Source: Massilia sp. PAMC28688 (lineage in GTDB: Bacteria > Pseudomonadota > Gammaproteobacteria > Burkholderiales > Burkholderiaceae_D). Taken from it: a stretch of 64,000 nucleotides of DNA. Under the pieces are notes generated by a model. That model had not been told where the DNA came from, searched no databases, and saw only the letters and a list, made by a program, of their open reading frames with translations. The position numbers were made by a program, and so were the translations under genes. Where the stretch lies: positions 3,844,001 through 3,908,000 of the forward strand of contig NZ_CP080378.1 of NCBI RefSeq assembly GCF_019443445.1. Reading direction: 5' to 3'. This document shows positions 44,195 through 53,708 of the stretch, in pieces. Within the stretch, counting starts at the first letter, position 1. Each line of letters opens with the position of its first letter.

Positions 44195-44275
44195 ATGAAC
44201 GTCAACGACATCACTGATGAAGAACACCTAACCCTGCAGCGAGTCCACGGGGCCAAGATTGCAGTGGTCAAGTAA
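44195..44275 (+). CDS. Possible 26-residue open frame at the end of the array
   Basis: MNVNDITDEEHLTLQRVHGA ending in AVVK, behind the full AAGGAAAAATATG leader. It may be a truncated gene cut by the right junction of the island. Confidence 0.35.
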   Translation: MNVNDITDEEHLTLQRVHGAKIAVVK

Positions 44276-44341
44276 TTTCGGACACATCATATGTGGCTTC
44301 GCTAGGGGCGATGCACTGCGGCGATCCCGGTTACCCTTATC

Positions 44342-47300
44342 TCACTGCACCGTTACCGTGCTGGACCCGCCGCCCGACGGCTGGACCAGTACCTTGGTGG
44401 CGATGCGCTCCGTCATTTCCTGCACATGCGAGATCACCCCTACCTTGCGTCCCATCGATTGCAGGCCATCCAGGGCATCCATGGCCACGCGCAGGGTTTC
44501 GCTATCCAGGCTGCCAAAACCTTCATCGATAAACAGGGACTCCACCCGCACCCGGTTCGACGAGAGCGACGCCAGCCCCAGCGCCAGCGCGAGCGAGACC
44601 AGGAATGATTCACCGCCCGAGAGCGAATTGACCGATCGGATTTCGCCGCCCATGTCCTGGTCGCGCACCAGCAAGCCGAGCGATGGCCCGGCCGCCGTCG
44701 TGATGCGCTCGAGCCGGTAGCGCTTGGCCAGGTGCTGCAGATGGCTGTTGGCGTAGCCAAGCAGCACGTCAAGCGTAAACTGCTGCGCGTAATTGCGAAA
44801 CTTCTTGCCGTCCGCCGATCCGACCAGCTCGTTAAGCCTGCCCCAGCGCAATTCGATCTGCTCCTGCTGCTCGATCTGCGCCATCATCGCCTGCGCAGTG
44901 CGGCGCCGCTCCTCGTCCTGGGCGATCTGCAGCGCGCATGCCGCCGCTGCTTCCTGAGCCTGGCGCCGCTCGGCGTCAGTCTGTTCCAGCGCGCCCGCCA
45001 AGGCTTGCATGTCGGTCTCGCCGGCGGGCGCAGACTGCTGATGCGCCACGCACTGCGCGCGCCGTTCGGCCAGCACGGTGGCCGCGCGTGCCATGGCCTC
45101 GTCCAGCGTCTGCAAGGCGCGGCGTTCGGCAAGCAGGCTTGCATGGTCGAGGGCGAGCAGCTGGCTCAATGCCTGCTGGTCTGCGATACCGTCAGCTTTG
45201 GCCAGCCATGCGGCAAGCGCCTCGCTTGCTGCGGCTGCCTGCTCGCGCATGGATGCAAGGCGCGCGGCAAGGAGTTTTTGCGATTCGAGCACACGCGTTT
45301 CGGCCTGCGCCGCTTCCTGCGCCGCCAGCTGGCGCGCGGCGAGGGCGCTGCGCGCCTGCGTGACAGCGGCGGCTAGTTCGCGCTCGATGTCTGCCGTGGC
45401 GCGGCCGTCCCACAGCAGGGCGCGCTGCTTCTGGCGCGCGCCGATGTCGCCGTCGATCTGCTGGAACTGGAGCGCGGCGGCCTGTTCGCCCGCTTCCGCC
45501 TGGGCCACGCGCGACCGGGCGCTGGCCAGTTCCAGCGCGAGGGCCGCCAGCCGGGAGCCGCGTATGCCATGCTGCTCAGACTGGGTAAGCCATTGCGCCG
45601 CTTCCGCTGCGCGTGCGCTGTGAAACTGCGCCGGATCGGCGCGCCATGCCGCCCGTCCGCCGGCTGCCAGCAAGACGGGGTCGAGTTCATCGAGCAGCCG
45701 CGCCAGTTGCGCTTCGAGCTGGGAATGGCGCTCGGCCAGCGCGGCCAGGGCCGCTGTCGCCTTGATCTGCTGGGCACTGGCGGCGGCAGCCTGTTCGCGC
45801 GCCGCTGTCAGTCTGGCGGCGCTGCGGTCGTAGGCTTGCTGCGCCATGTCGCGTGCCTTGGCCGCGTCGCGCGCAGCCTGTTCCTGCGCTTCCAGCGCCT
45901 GAAACTGTTCCTTCACGTGTGCGCGCAGCTCACTTAGCCACGCACCGCGTTCCTCTTCGCCCGGCGCTTCCGATGCGAGCTGGCAGGCTTCCCACGCCGC
46001 CTGCATGCGTTCCAGGTCTGCACGTCGCTGCGCCAGTTCCCGCGTCACGACTTGCTGCTCGCTTTCGTGGCGCGTCACCAGCGCCCGTTGGGCAGCCTGG
46101 GTGGATGCATTTTCCTGTACCAGTTCACGGCAGTGGGCCACCTCCTGCCGCAGGCTTGCAAGCATGCCGTGCAAGACCGGCTGCTCGTGCTGATACGGGT
46201 GCTCGCCGCTGCCGCATACCGGGCATGGCTCGCCATCGGCCAGGGTTGCGCGCAGTTCGACCACACTGCGGGCGCAAGCCAGTTCCGCAGCTTGCAGCGA
46301 GCGTTCGGACTGGGCGAGCGCTGCGTTCAGGGCAGGGCTCTCCCCGGCCGCCACGGTGAGTGCGCGAGCCGCAGCGGTGACGGCGCCGGCAAGTGCCGCT
46401 GCCTGCTCTTCGACTTGCGCCAGGCGGGCGTGGGTGTCCGCCAGCGCCGTCCACCTGCCTTCGGCGGCGACGATTGCTTCGCGCCGCCCCTCCAGATGCT
46501 GGCGTTCATCGCGCAACCGGTCGGCATCTATCGCTGCCAGGCTGGCGCTGGTTTGCTGGCGTGCCGCCTCCAGTGCTGCCAGATGCGCGCTGATGTCAGC
46601 CAGGGCCGCGTTGCTTTGCTGTTCCATGTCGCTGGCCTGTTGGCACTTTACGTGTGCCTCGTCGCGCTCCATGCCCACTCTTGCCAGCTGCGCCGCGCTG
46701 TCCTCGGCCTGTGCCAGCAGCGACTCCCAGCGCTGCCACTGGCGCGCCAGTGCTTCCCATCCGGCGTGCGCTGCCAGCCACTCGGTGGCAATAGCCTGTT
46801 CGTCGCTCGTGCGTGCCTGTTCTGCGCTGCGCTCCTGTGCCGCGCTGCGCTCCTGCGCCAGCTCGCGCCTGGCCGCGTCGAGCCGGGCGCGGGCAGCGGC
46901 ATGGGCCGGCGCGAGCGATGCCATGCCCGCGTCGAGCGCCTTGGCCAGGTCCAGGTCGGGTCCTGCCCGCAACTGGGTCTGCTCGGCCTCCTGCAGGGCA
47001 GCCGTGGCAGCGGCGACGGCGCCTGTGCCTTGCTCCTTCTCGCTGCGTGTCTGCAGCAGCTGGGCGTCGGCCTGGCGCGCTGCGGCCTCGGTGGCGGCGA
47101 TTTCATGTGCCAGCCGTGTGCACTCGGCCTGCAGCGGGCGGGCCGCTTCCGCCGTGTCGCGCAAGGCCAAATGTTCGCGCCGGGGCGCCGCGTCCTGGCA
47201 TGCCTGGCGGGCCACGTTCAGCGCCTGCTCGGCTTGCGCTTCGTTCTGGCGCAGTCTGGCCGACTCCTGGTGCCAGCGCAGCTGCTGTTCCAGCCCCGTC

Positions 47301-48058
47301 TTGCGGGCGTCAGCCAGTGCCAGCGCCGCTTGCGCGGCCGCGCCTTGCGCGTCGAGACTGCAGCGCGCTTCCGCCGACAGGGGAATCTGATCGGACAGAC
47401 GGCTTTTCAGTTGCTGCAAGGCTTGCTGCTCGGCCTTGTAGCGCTCATGGGCGCGGCGTGAGATGACGGAGTAGATCGCGCTGCCGGTCAGCGTTTCAAG
47501 CAATTCGCCGCGATCGTTTTCGTCCGTTTTCAGGAACGCCGAGAATTCATTTTGCGCCAGCAGCACGGCGCGCGTGAACTGGTCGAAGGTCAGGCCGATG
47601 CACTTGACGATTTCGGCCGCCACTTCGGTCTTGGTGCCGCCCAGGGCGGTCAGCTCCGGCAGGCGGTACAGCGTCATGCTGGTCGGCTGCAGGGCGCCGC
47701 TGGCCTTCCTGTATGAGCGCCGCACGCTCCAGCGCGCGCGGTAGCGCCGGTTGTCGTTGCCGACAAAGTCGACTTCCGCATGCCCTTCGGCGGCGCCGCG
47801 GCGCAGCAGGGTACGCGGGTCCTGCGCCGCCACGGTGGTCGCGCCCACATCCGGCAGCGGACTGCCACCGCGCAGCATGCGCGGGGTGGCGTCGTACAGG
47901 GCCAGACACAGAGCGTCGAGCAGGGTGGTCTTGCCGGCCCCCGTGGGACCACTGATGGCAAACAGGCCGGCCGACGCCAACGGTTCCTGTTCGAAGTCGA
48001 CCACGAATTCGCCGGCCAGGGAGGCCAGGTTGTTACCTCCAATGCGCAGGATCTTCAT
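44342..48058 (-). CDS. sbcC: Exonuclease SbcCD, ATPase subunit SbcC
   Basis: Rad50-like SMC ATPase; with SbcD it cleaves DNA hairpins and protein-blocked ends. 1238 residues. Walker A SGPTGAGKTTLLDALCLALY near the N-terminus, two long coiled coils (very Ala/Gln-rich), the zinc hook CPVCGSGEHPY near the middle, and the ABC signature LSGGESFLVSLALALGLA with Walker B LFIDEGFGSLD. It overlaps sbcD by four bases (ATGA). The stop lies 66 bases from the accessory array. Confidence 0.95.
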   Translation of the reverse strand: MKILRIGGNNLASLAGEFVVDFEQEPLASAGLFAISGPTGAGKTTLLDALCLALYDATPRMLRGGSPLPDVGATTVAAQDPRTLLRRGAAEGHAEVDFVGNDNRRYRARWSVRRSYRKASGALQPTSMTLYRLPELTALGGTKTEVAAEIVKCIGLTFDQFTRAVLLAQNEFSAFLKTDENDRGELLETLTGSAIYSVISRRAHERYKAEQQALQQLKSRLSDQIPLSAEARCSLDAQGAAAQAALALADARKTGLEQQLRWHQESARLRQNEAQAEQALNVARQACQDAAPRREHLALRDTAEAARPLQAECTRLAHEIAATEAAARQADAQLLQTRSEKEQGTGAVAAATAALQEAEQTQLRAGPDLDLAKALDAGMASLAPAHAAARARLDAARRELAQERSAAQERSAEQARTSDEQAIATEWLAAHAGWEALARQWQRWESLLAQAEDSAAQLARVGMERDEAHVKCQQASDMEQQSNAALADISAHLAALEAARQQTSASLAAIDADRLRDERQHLEGRREAIVAAEGRWTALADTHARLAQVEEQAAALAGAVTAAARALTVAAGESPALNAALAQSERSLQAAELACARSVVELRATLADGEPCPVCGSGEHPYQHEQPVLHGMLASLRQEVAHCRELVQENASTQAAQRALVTRHESEQQVVTRELAQRRADLERMQAAWEACQLASEAPGEEERGAWLSELRAHVKEQFQALEAQEQAARDAAKARDMAQQAYDRSAARLTAAREQAAAASAQQIKATAALAALAERHSQLEAQLARLLDELDPVLLAAGGRAAWRADPAQFHSARAAEAAQWLTQSEQHGIRGSRLAALALELASARSRVAQAEAGEQAAALQFQQIDGDIGARQKQRALLWDGRATADIERELAAAVTQARSALAARQLAAQEAAQAETRVLESQKLLAARLASMREQAAAASEALAAWLAKADGIADQQALSQLLALDHASLLAERRALQTLDEAMARAATVLAERRAQCVAHQQSAPAGETDMQALAGALEQTDAERRQAQEAAAACALQIAQDEERRRTAQAMMAQIEQQEQIELRWGRLNELVGSADGKKFRNYAQQFTLDVLLGYANSHLQHLAKRYRLERITTAAGPSLGLLVRDQDMGGEIRSVNSLSGGESFLVSLALALGLASLSSNRVRVESLFIDEGFGSLDSETLRVAMDALDGLQSMGRKVGVISHVQEMTERIATKVLVQPSGGGSSTVTVQ

Positions 48059-49305
48059 GCACTGCCCTGCATGGCCAGCAATTCGGCAAAAGCGCGCAGC
48101 TGTTCTTCAGGCGCTTCGCTGCCATGCCTTTGCAGGTAGAGGCGGCGGAAGATGTCGTCCGGCTGCAGCTGTGCCAGCTGGTCCAGCGACATGGCCGCAC
48201 CTGATTCGCCTGCATCGAGCTGCTTGCGGGTCGGCTCGATCTTGGCCAGGCGTACCGGCTTGCCGCGCAGGGCCGCCTCGATCCGCCCGCGCAGGCCCGG
48301 TTCGGGCGCGTCGAGCAGCACGCGCACTTCCAGGTAGGGCTGCAGGTGCGGCGCGCATTGTTCCAGCTCCAGCGCTTCGAGGGCAGCCAGTACCTGATCC
48401 AGGGGTGCGGGACGTGGCGGCACGCGCATCAGCTGCACCGCGCGCGGCACCATCAGCGGCGTCACCTCGCGCGCCACGCCGCCTTCCAGGTCGATGCGCA
48501 GTACCTGGTGCTGGTACTGCACTTCCGAAAACGACAGGGGCAGGGGACTGCCGCAGTAGCGCAGGTGTTCTTTTTTACCGACCCGCTGCGACAGGTGCAG
48601 GTGGCCAAGCGCGGCATAGGCGATGCCGGGATCGAACATCGCCGCCGGCAGCGCTTCGGTATTGCCGATCACGATGCGCCGTTCCGAGTCGGTTGACGCG
48701 GTGCCGTCGACCATGTGGCAGTGGCCCATGGCGACGATGGCCTGGCCCGGCTGGCGGCGTGACGAGGCCAGGGCGTAGGCCTGCTGGTACAGCAGCGAAA
48801 TGCCGCCCAGGTACGGGTCGAGCGGCGCCGCGCCGTCTTCCGCGGCCGGCATGCGCGGCACGTCGCCCGGGCGCAGGAAGGGAATGGCCAGGCACAATGC
48901 GCCCACGGAGCCGTCGGCCGCGTGCAGCGGCACCAGGTGGCGCTCCACGTCGATCTCGCCACTTGCAGTACGCAGCACGTGGCCAATGACGTGGGTGGCG
49001 TGGGCCTCCAGCAAGGGGCCGGGCGCTTCCAGCCGCCCGGGTGAATCGTGGTTGCCGGCGATGACGACGATATCGAGCTGCGGCGCGCGCGCACGCGCCT
49101 GCTGCAGGAAGCGGTACAGCTGCTTTTGCGCGGCCGATGAAGGATTGGCGGTATCGAACACGTCGCCCGCGATGAGCAGCGCATCGACCTGCTCGGCCAC
49201 GATGGTATCGAGCAGCCAGTCGAGGAAGCACTGGTGTTCGTAGCTACGTTCGTAATTGTGCAGGGTCTGGCCGAGGTGCCAGTCCGAAGTGTGCAACAGC
49301 CGCAT
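48055..49305 (-). CDS. sbcD: Exonuclease SbcCD, nuclease subunit SbcD
   Basis: Mre11-type metallophosphoesterase nuclease. 416 residues: TSDWHLGQ (Asp8, His10), GDVFDTANPS, GNHDSPGR, and later GHCHM and GHLH metal-ligand motifs. First gene of the sbcDC pair; the start of sbcC overlaps its stop. Confidence 0.95.
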   Translation of the reverse strand: MRLLHTSDWHLGQTLHNYERSYEHQCFLDWLLDTIVAEQVDALLIAGDVFDTANPSSAAQKQLYRFLQQARARAPQLDIVVIAGNHDSPGRLEAPGPLLEAHATHVIGHVLRTASGEIDVERHLVPLHAADGSVGALCLAIPFLRPGDVPRMPAAEDGAAPLDPYLGGISLLYQQAYALASSRRQPGQAIVAMGHCHMVDGTASTDSERRIVIGNTEALPAAMFDPGIAYAALGHLHLSQRVGKKEHLRYCGSPLPLSFSEVQYQHQVLRIDLEGGVAREVTPLMVPRAVQLMRVPPRPAPLDQVLAALEALELEQCAPHLQPYLEVRVLLDAPEPGLRGRIEAALRGKPVRLAKIEPTRKQLDAGESGAAMSLDQLAQLQPDDIFRRLYLQRHGSEAPEEQLRAFAELLAMQGSA

Positions 49306-49346
49306 GTGGTCGCTTGATGAGGGGATCAGCGTTTACTATAGCGTAG

Positions 49347-52300
49347 TCAGCTCGCGCTTCGCCAGGTATTGCGTCCGCCATCCTTGGCCTGGTACAGAAG
49401 CCGGTCCGCTTCCTTGATCAGGCCATCCGGATCGAAGGCGCCCCTGCAAAAGTAGGTCAGGCCGATGCTGGCCGAGATCGAGACTGTGACGCCGTCAAGT
49501 TCGAACGGCGCCTGCATGGCTGCCACGATTTTAGCGGCCAGGTGATCTGCATCTTCGCGCCGGCCAAGGCTTTCCGCGATGACGGTAAATTCGTCGCCGC
49601 CCAGGCGCGCGACGCTGTCGCTGGCACGCAGGGCCTGGGCCAGGCGCGCCGAAAAGGCCGTGAGCAGGTCGTCGCCCACCTGGTGGCCGTAGGTATCGTT
49701 GACCCGCTTGAAATGGTCGATATCGAGGTACATGAGCGCCATCAGGCTGCCGTCGTCGATACTGGCGCGCATGGCGTCGCCGAGCTTGTGCAGGAAGCCG
49801 GCGCGGTTGGCCAGGCCCGTGAGCGGGTCGATCTGGGCCAGCTTGAGCAGGCGCTTTTTTTCCCGCTTTTGCGGCGTGATGTCCTGGCGCATGACGTGAA
49901 AGCCGATGACCGTCCGGCCGTCGTCACTGCGCTGCGGGATATAGGTGACCTCCAGCGTGCGTTCAAAGCCTTCCTGGCCGTCCTGTTCCTCGAAGGTGAC
50001 GGTTTCGCCGGCCAGCGCGCGCTGCAGGTATGGCAGCAGCGCCGCATAGCGCTCCGACCCAATGGTGTCCTGCACGGTCATGCTCAGCACGGCGATGCCG
50101 TCGCGCCCGAATTCACGATCGTATGCCCGGTTGTGGAAGCGGTAGACCAGCCCCGCATCGATATAGGCCACCATGGTCGGCAGCGTGTCGGCAATGGTGC
50201 GCAGGCGCGCTTCGCTTTCGCGCATCGCCAGTTCAGCGTCGCGCAGCACCGTGATGTCGTCCATGGAGCCGATGAAGCCTTCAATACGCCCGCCAATGCG
50301 GATGGCGGCGATCTTGGTCGACACCCAGAGCATGGCGCCATCGGTGCGCCGGCAACGCGTCACGCGCTCGAAGGGCTCCTCGTGGCTGCGCTGGTGTTCA
50401 AAGGCCGCGGGCATGTGGGCGCGCTCGTTTTCCACGAACGCCGCCAGCCAGCCCAGGCCCAGCGACTGGTCGCGCGTCAGGCCCGTGATGGTCTGGAAGC
50501 GGCGGTTGACGTAGATGCAGTTGCCGCGTACGTCGGTGCGCACGATGCCCATGGGCGAGGCGTTGGTGACGGCGGCGAGGTGGGCTTCGTTGGTGCGCAG
50601 ATTCTGCTCCTGCTCGCGGCGCACGGTGATGTCTTCGGCGATGCATAAAATGAATTCGACCCGGCCGCCGTCATCGAACAGCGGCACCGAGATGGTTCGC
50701 AGATAGCGGGTGCCGCCATCGGGACTGACCAGGGCGCGCTCCGGGTCTTCGTGGACCGTGGGGTTGGCCAGCATGAGCTGGTCGTCGGCGCTGCGGCACA
50801 GCGCGAAGTCGGGCGGGAACACGTCGCTGCACTTGCTGCCCACCACGTGCGCGGCGCTGTAGCCGGTGGCCGCTTCGGCGGCCTTGTTCCAGGCCATGAT
50901 CACTCCGTGGCTGTCGTCGCGCATGCTCCGCACCGCGATCAGCAGCGGCAGGTGGTCCACCAGCGACTGCAGGAAGCTGCGGCTGTTGTGGATGTCGATT
51001 TCGGCCAGCTTGCGCGCCGTGATGTCGCGCGAGGTGACGGCCACGCCATCATCGAGCGGTACGATCTGGTGGTGAATCCAGCGCGGCGCATCCTGGTCCA
51101 GGCGGATCTGCGCTTCTTCTTCCACCGGCCGCCCGCCCCGGAACACTTCCACATAGCGCTCGAAAAAGCCGGTTTCGCGGTAGCGCGGCAGCAGCTCGAA
51201 AGCCCGCTGGCCGATGAGCGCACTGCGCGGCCGCCGGAACAGGGCCGCACCGCGGTCGTTGATGTCGACAATGACGAAGTCTTGCACCGTATCGGCGCCG
51301 GGGGGCCAAGCCTGCATGATCAGCACGCCGTCAAAGCTGCCATCGGCGGCGGCGCGCAGCGTGGCCTGTGCCTTGCGCGCAGCCTCGTTGCTGGCCCGAA
51401 GCTCAGTACTTTGCCGCATCAGGAGGGCCACGATGGCAGCGATCATGAGGCTGGCCACGCCGGCAACGCCCAGGTACTGGATGCGATGGCGGCGGTAGCG
51501 CTCCAGCGCCACGGCGCGCTCGATCCCCACCACCGCCGTCAGGCCATAGCGTGGCACCGGCGCCTGGCTGTACAGGCGCGCCGTGGCGTCCAGGGGCCGC
51601 CCGGCCAGCACTTCATCGGAAGAGGCGCCGGCCGCGCGCCGCGGACGAAATCCCAGCGGACCGCTGGAAAACAGGCGCTCGCCAATGCGCCCGGCGCTCA
51701 GGAGGCCATCGCGCGTGGTCAGGATCTGCGCCCCGCGCTCGCCCACATCGATGCGGTCGTAGTCGTCAATGAAGAGGTTGGGATCGATGAGCATGACGAG
51801 GGCGCCGTCGAACTGGCCGCCGCGCTGGTTCAGGCGGCGCGCCACGCGGATGTTCCAGTGCCCGGTGCCGCTGTCCACGACCACGGCCGAAACCAGCGGC
51901 GCGTTGCCGCCGCCCGCCGCCAGCGACTGGAAAAATGCTTCCTGGCCCAGGGGCGCGCGGCCGAAGCCATGCAGCGCATCGGTCACCTCGCCATTGCGGT
52001 CAAGTACAGCCATCGGCAGTTCCAGCCGCGCCGGCAGCACCGAATCGAGCAGGCCACCCTGGCGTGCAAAGGCGGCAAGGGGGAAGGCGCCGCCGCTCTC
52101 TTCGTGCTTGAGGCTGAACAGCTGGGTGGCATGATCGCTCTGGCGCAGGACGTGGGCCACATGTTCGGACAGCACGCGCGCTAGCTGCTGGCTGTGCGCC
52201 ACGCCTTCGTTGCGGCTCGCTGCCCGTTCCAGGCGTAGTTGTACCGACACCGCGATCCACATCGCCACCAGCAAGGCCAGGGCGAAAGCGGGCAACAGGG

Positions 52301-52355
52301 CGACCTGAAGCAGGCGCCGTACGGAGGTGCTGATCGTGCTCGCTGAACCAGTCAA
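49347..52355 (-). CDS. Membrane PAS-GGDEF diguanylate cyclase
   Basis: 1002 residues if it begins at the TTG at 52355, which has GAAAGG six bases upstream; the longer ATG frame to 52565 would overlap the divergent gene and is probably not used. Topology: helix 1 (about 12-36), a periplasmic dCache-like sensor (about 40-290), helix 2 (about 300-320), then about four PAS domains and a C-terminal GGDEF domain. RLGGDEF is intact, and RASD five residues upstream is a canonical inhibitory site. No EAL. Makes c-di-GMP in response to an unknown external or redox signal. Confidence 0.9.
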   Translation of the reverse strand: MTGSASTISTSVRRLLQVALLPAFALALLVAMWIAVSVQLRLERAASRNEGVAHSQQLARVLSEHVAHVLRQSDHATQLFSLKHEESGGAFPLAAFARQGGLLDSVLPARLELPMAVLDRNGEVTDALHGFGRAPLGQEAFFQSLAAGGGNAPLVSAVVVDSGTGHWNIRVARRLNQRGGQFDGALVMLIDPNLFIDDYDRIDVGERGAQILTTRDGLLSAGRIGERLFSSGPLGFRPRRAAGASSDEVLAGRPLDATARLYSQAPVPRYGLTAVVGIERAVALERYRRHRIQYLGVAGVASLMIAAIVALLMRQSTELRASNEAARKAQATLRAAADGSFDGVLIMQAWPPGADTVQDFVIVDINDRGAALFRRPRSALIGQRAFELLPRYRETGFFERYVEVFRGGRPVEEEAQIRLDQDAPRWIHHQIVPLDDGVAVTSRDITARKLAEIDIHNSRSFLQSLVDHLPLLIAVRSMRDDSHGVIMAWNKAAEAATGYSAAHVVGSKCSDVFPPDFALCRSADDQLMLANPTVHEDPERALVSPDGGTRYLRTISVPLFDDGGRVEFILCIAEDITVRREQEQNLRTNEAHLAAVTNASPMGIVRTDVRGNCIYVNRRFQTITGLTRDQSLGLGWLAAFVENERAHMPAAFEHQRSHEEPFERVTRCRRTDGAMLWVSTKIAAIRIGGRIEGFIGSMDDITVLRDAELAMRESEARLRTIADTLPTMVAYIDAGLVYRFHNRAYDREFGRDGIAVLSMTVQDTIGSERYAALLPYLQRALAGETVTFEEQDGQEGFERTLEVTYIPQRSDDGRTVIGFHVMRQDITPQKREKKRLLKLAQIDPLTGLANRAGFLHKLGDAMRASIDDGSLMALMYLDIDHFKRVNDTYGHQVGDDLLTAFSARLAQALRASDSVARLGGDEFTVIAESLGRREDADHLAAKIVAAMQAPFELDGVTVSISASIGLTYFCRGAFDPDGLIKEADRLLYQAKDGGRNTWRSAS

Positions 52356-52490
52356 GTGTGCCTTTCGCGGGCGAATCGTGTCGCTTTGATTGTATTCTGG
52401 CCGAAAAATAGTTGCCGCGCGCGATATACGTATTAAAAAATTCCGTGGTGGTAACAAAAACAATTGCAAACGGTGTATTGTTGGCAGAAT

Positions 52491-53708
52491 ATGAAGATGA
52501 CTGAACTGACCCTGACGCCAGCGCAGGCGAGGGCGCTGCACCTGGCCGCGCAAGGCATGCTGCAACCGCGGCGCAGCAAGGCGCGCAAGGACGACGTGCT
52601 GGCAGCGATCCGGCGCATGGGCGTGCTGCAGATTGACACCATCAGCGTGGTGGCGCGCAGCCCCTATCTAGTGCTGTGGTCGCGCCTGGGCGATTATGAG
52701 CCGGCGTGGCTGGACCAGCACCTGGCCGAGGGAAGACTGTTCGAATACTGGGCGCACGAGGCCTGCTTTGTCCCCATCGAAGACTATGGCTTGCTGCGTC
52801 ACCGCATGCTCGATCCGGCCGCCATGGGCTGGAAGTATTCGGCCAGCTGGATGCGCGAGCGCGCCGCCGAAGTGGCGGCCGTGCTGTCCCATATCCGGAC
52901 CAGCGGCCCCACGCGCTCGGCGGACCTTGGGCGCAGCAACGGCCAGGCAGGGGGCTGGTGGGACTGGAAGCCGGAAAAGCGCTCGCTTGAAGTGCTGTTT
53001 ACGTCCGGTGCCCTGATGATCGCCAGGCGTCACAATTTCCAGCGCGTGTATGACCTGGCCGAGCGCGTGCTGCCATCGTGGGACGACAGCCAGCTGCCGT
53101 CCATGGAAGATGTGCGGCGCCGGCTCGCTCTGCAGGCGGTGCGCGCGCTGGGTGTAAGCAAGGCCGCCTGGGTGGCTGATTACTACCGCACGCGCAAGCC
53201 GCATGCAGACCTGGCGGCCCTGGTGGAGGAAGGCTGCCTGCTGCGCGCGGCGGTGCAGGGCTGGGACGAGCCGGTGTACGTGCACCGCGATCATGCCGAC
53301 CTGGCGCTGCGGGCCGCCGGCGGCGCGCTCACGCCCACGCTCACCAGTGTGCTGTCGCCTTTCGATCCGATTGTGTGGGACCGGCGCCGGGCCCTCGAAC
53401 TGTTCAACTTTGATTACCGGCTGGAGTGCTACACCCCGGCCGCCAGGCGCCGCTATGGCTACTTCACGCTGCCCATCCTGCGCCGCGGTGCCCTGGTGGG
53501 ACGGGTGGACGCCAAGGCGCACCGGCGCCAGGGCATCTTTGACATCATCAGCCTCGAACTGGACGCCGGCGTGCGCGCCAGCGAGCGCCTGGCTGCCGAT
53601 ATCGCCCAGGCACTGGCGCGCTGCGCGCGCTGGCACGGCTGTCCCGAGCTGCGCATCACGCGCACGGTGCCGGCGCTGTTCGGGCCCATGCTGGAGGCCG
53701 CGCTGTGA
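52491..53708 (+). CDS. AlkZ/YcaQ-type winged-helix DNA glycosylase
   Basis: 405 residues from MKMTELTLTPAQARAL. HTH_42-family protein; the catalytic-type QxD motif is visible in VLQIDTISVVARSPYLVLWS, and the C-terminal FDIISLELDAGVR fits the family. Members unhook interstrand crosslinks or remove alkylated bases. Overlaps the next gene by four bases. Confidence 0.85.
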   Translation: MKMTELTLTPAQARALHLAAQGMLQPRRSKARKDDVLAAIRRMGVLQIDTISVVARSPYLVLWSRLGDYEPAWLDQHLAEGRLFEYWAHEACFVPIEDYGLLRHRMLDPAAMGWKYSASWMRERAAEVAAVLSHIRTSGPTRSADLGRSNGQAGGWWDWKPEKRSLEVLFTSGALMIARRHNFQRVYDLAERVLPSWDDSQLPSMEDVRRRLALQAVRALGVSKAAWVADYYRTRKPHADLAALVEEGCLLRAAVQGWDEPVYVHRDHADLALRAAGGALTPTLTSVLSPFDPIVWDRRRALELFNFDYRLECYTPAARRRYGYFTLPILRRGALVGRVDAKAHRRQGIFDIISLELDAGVRASERLAADIAQALARCARWHGCPELRITRTVPALFGPMLEAAL

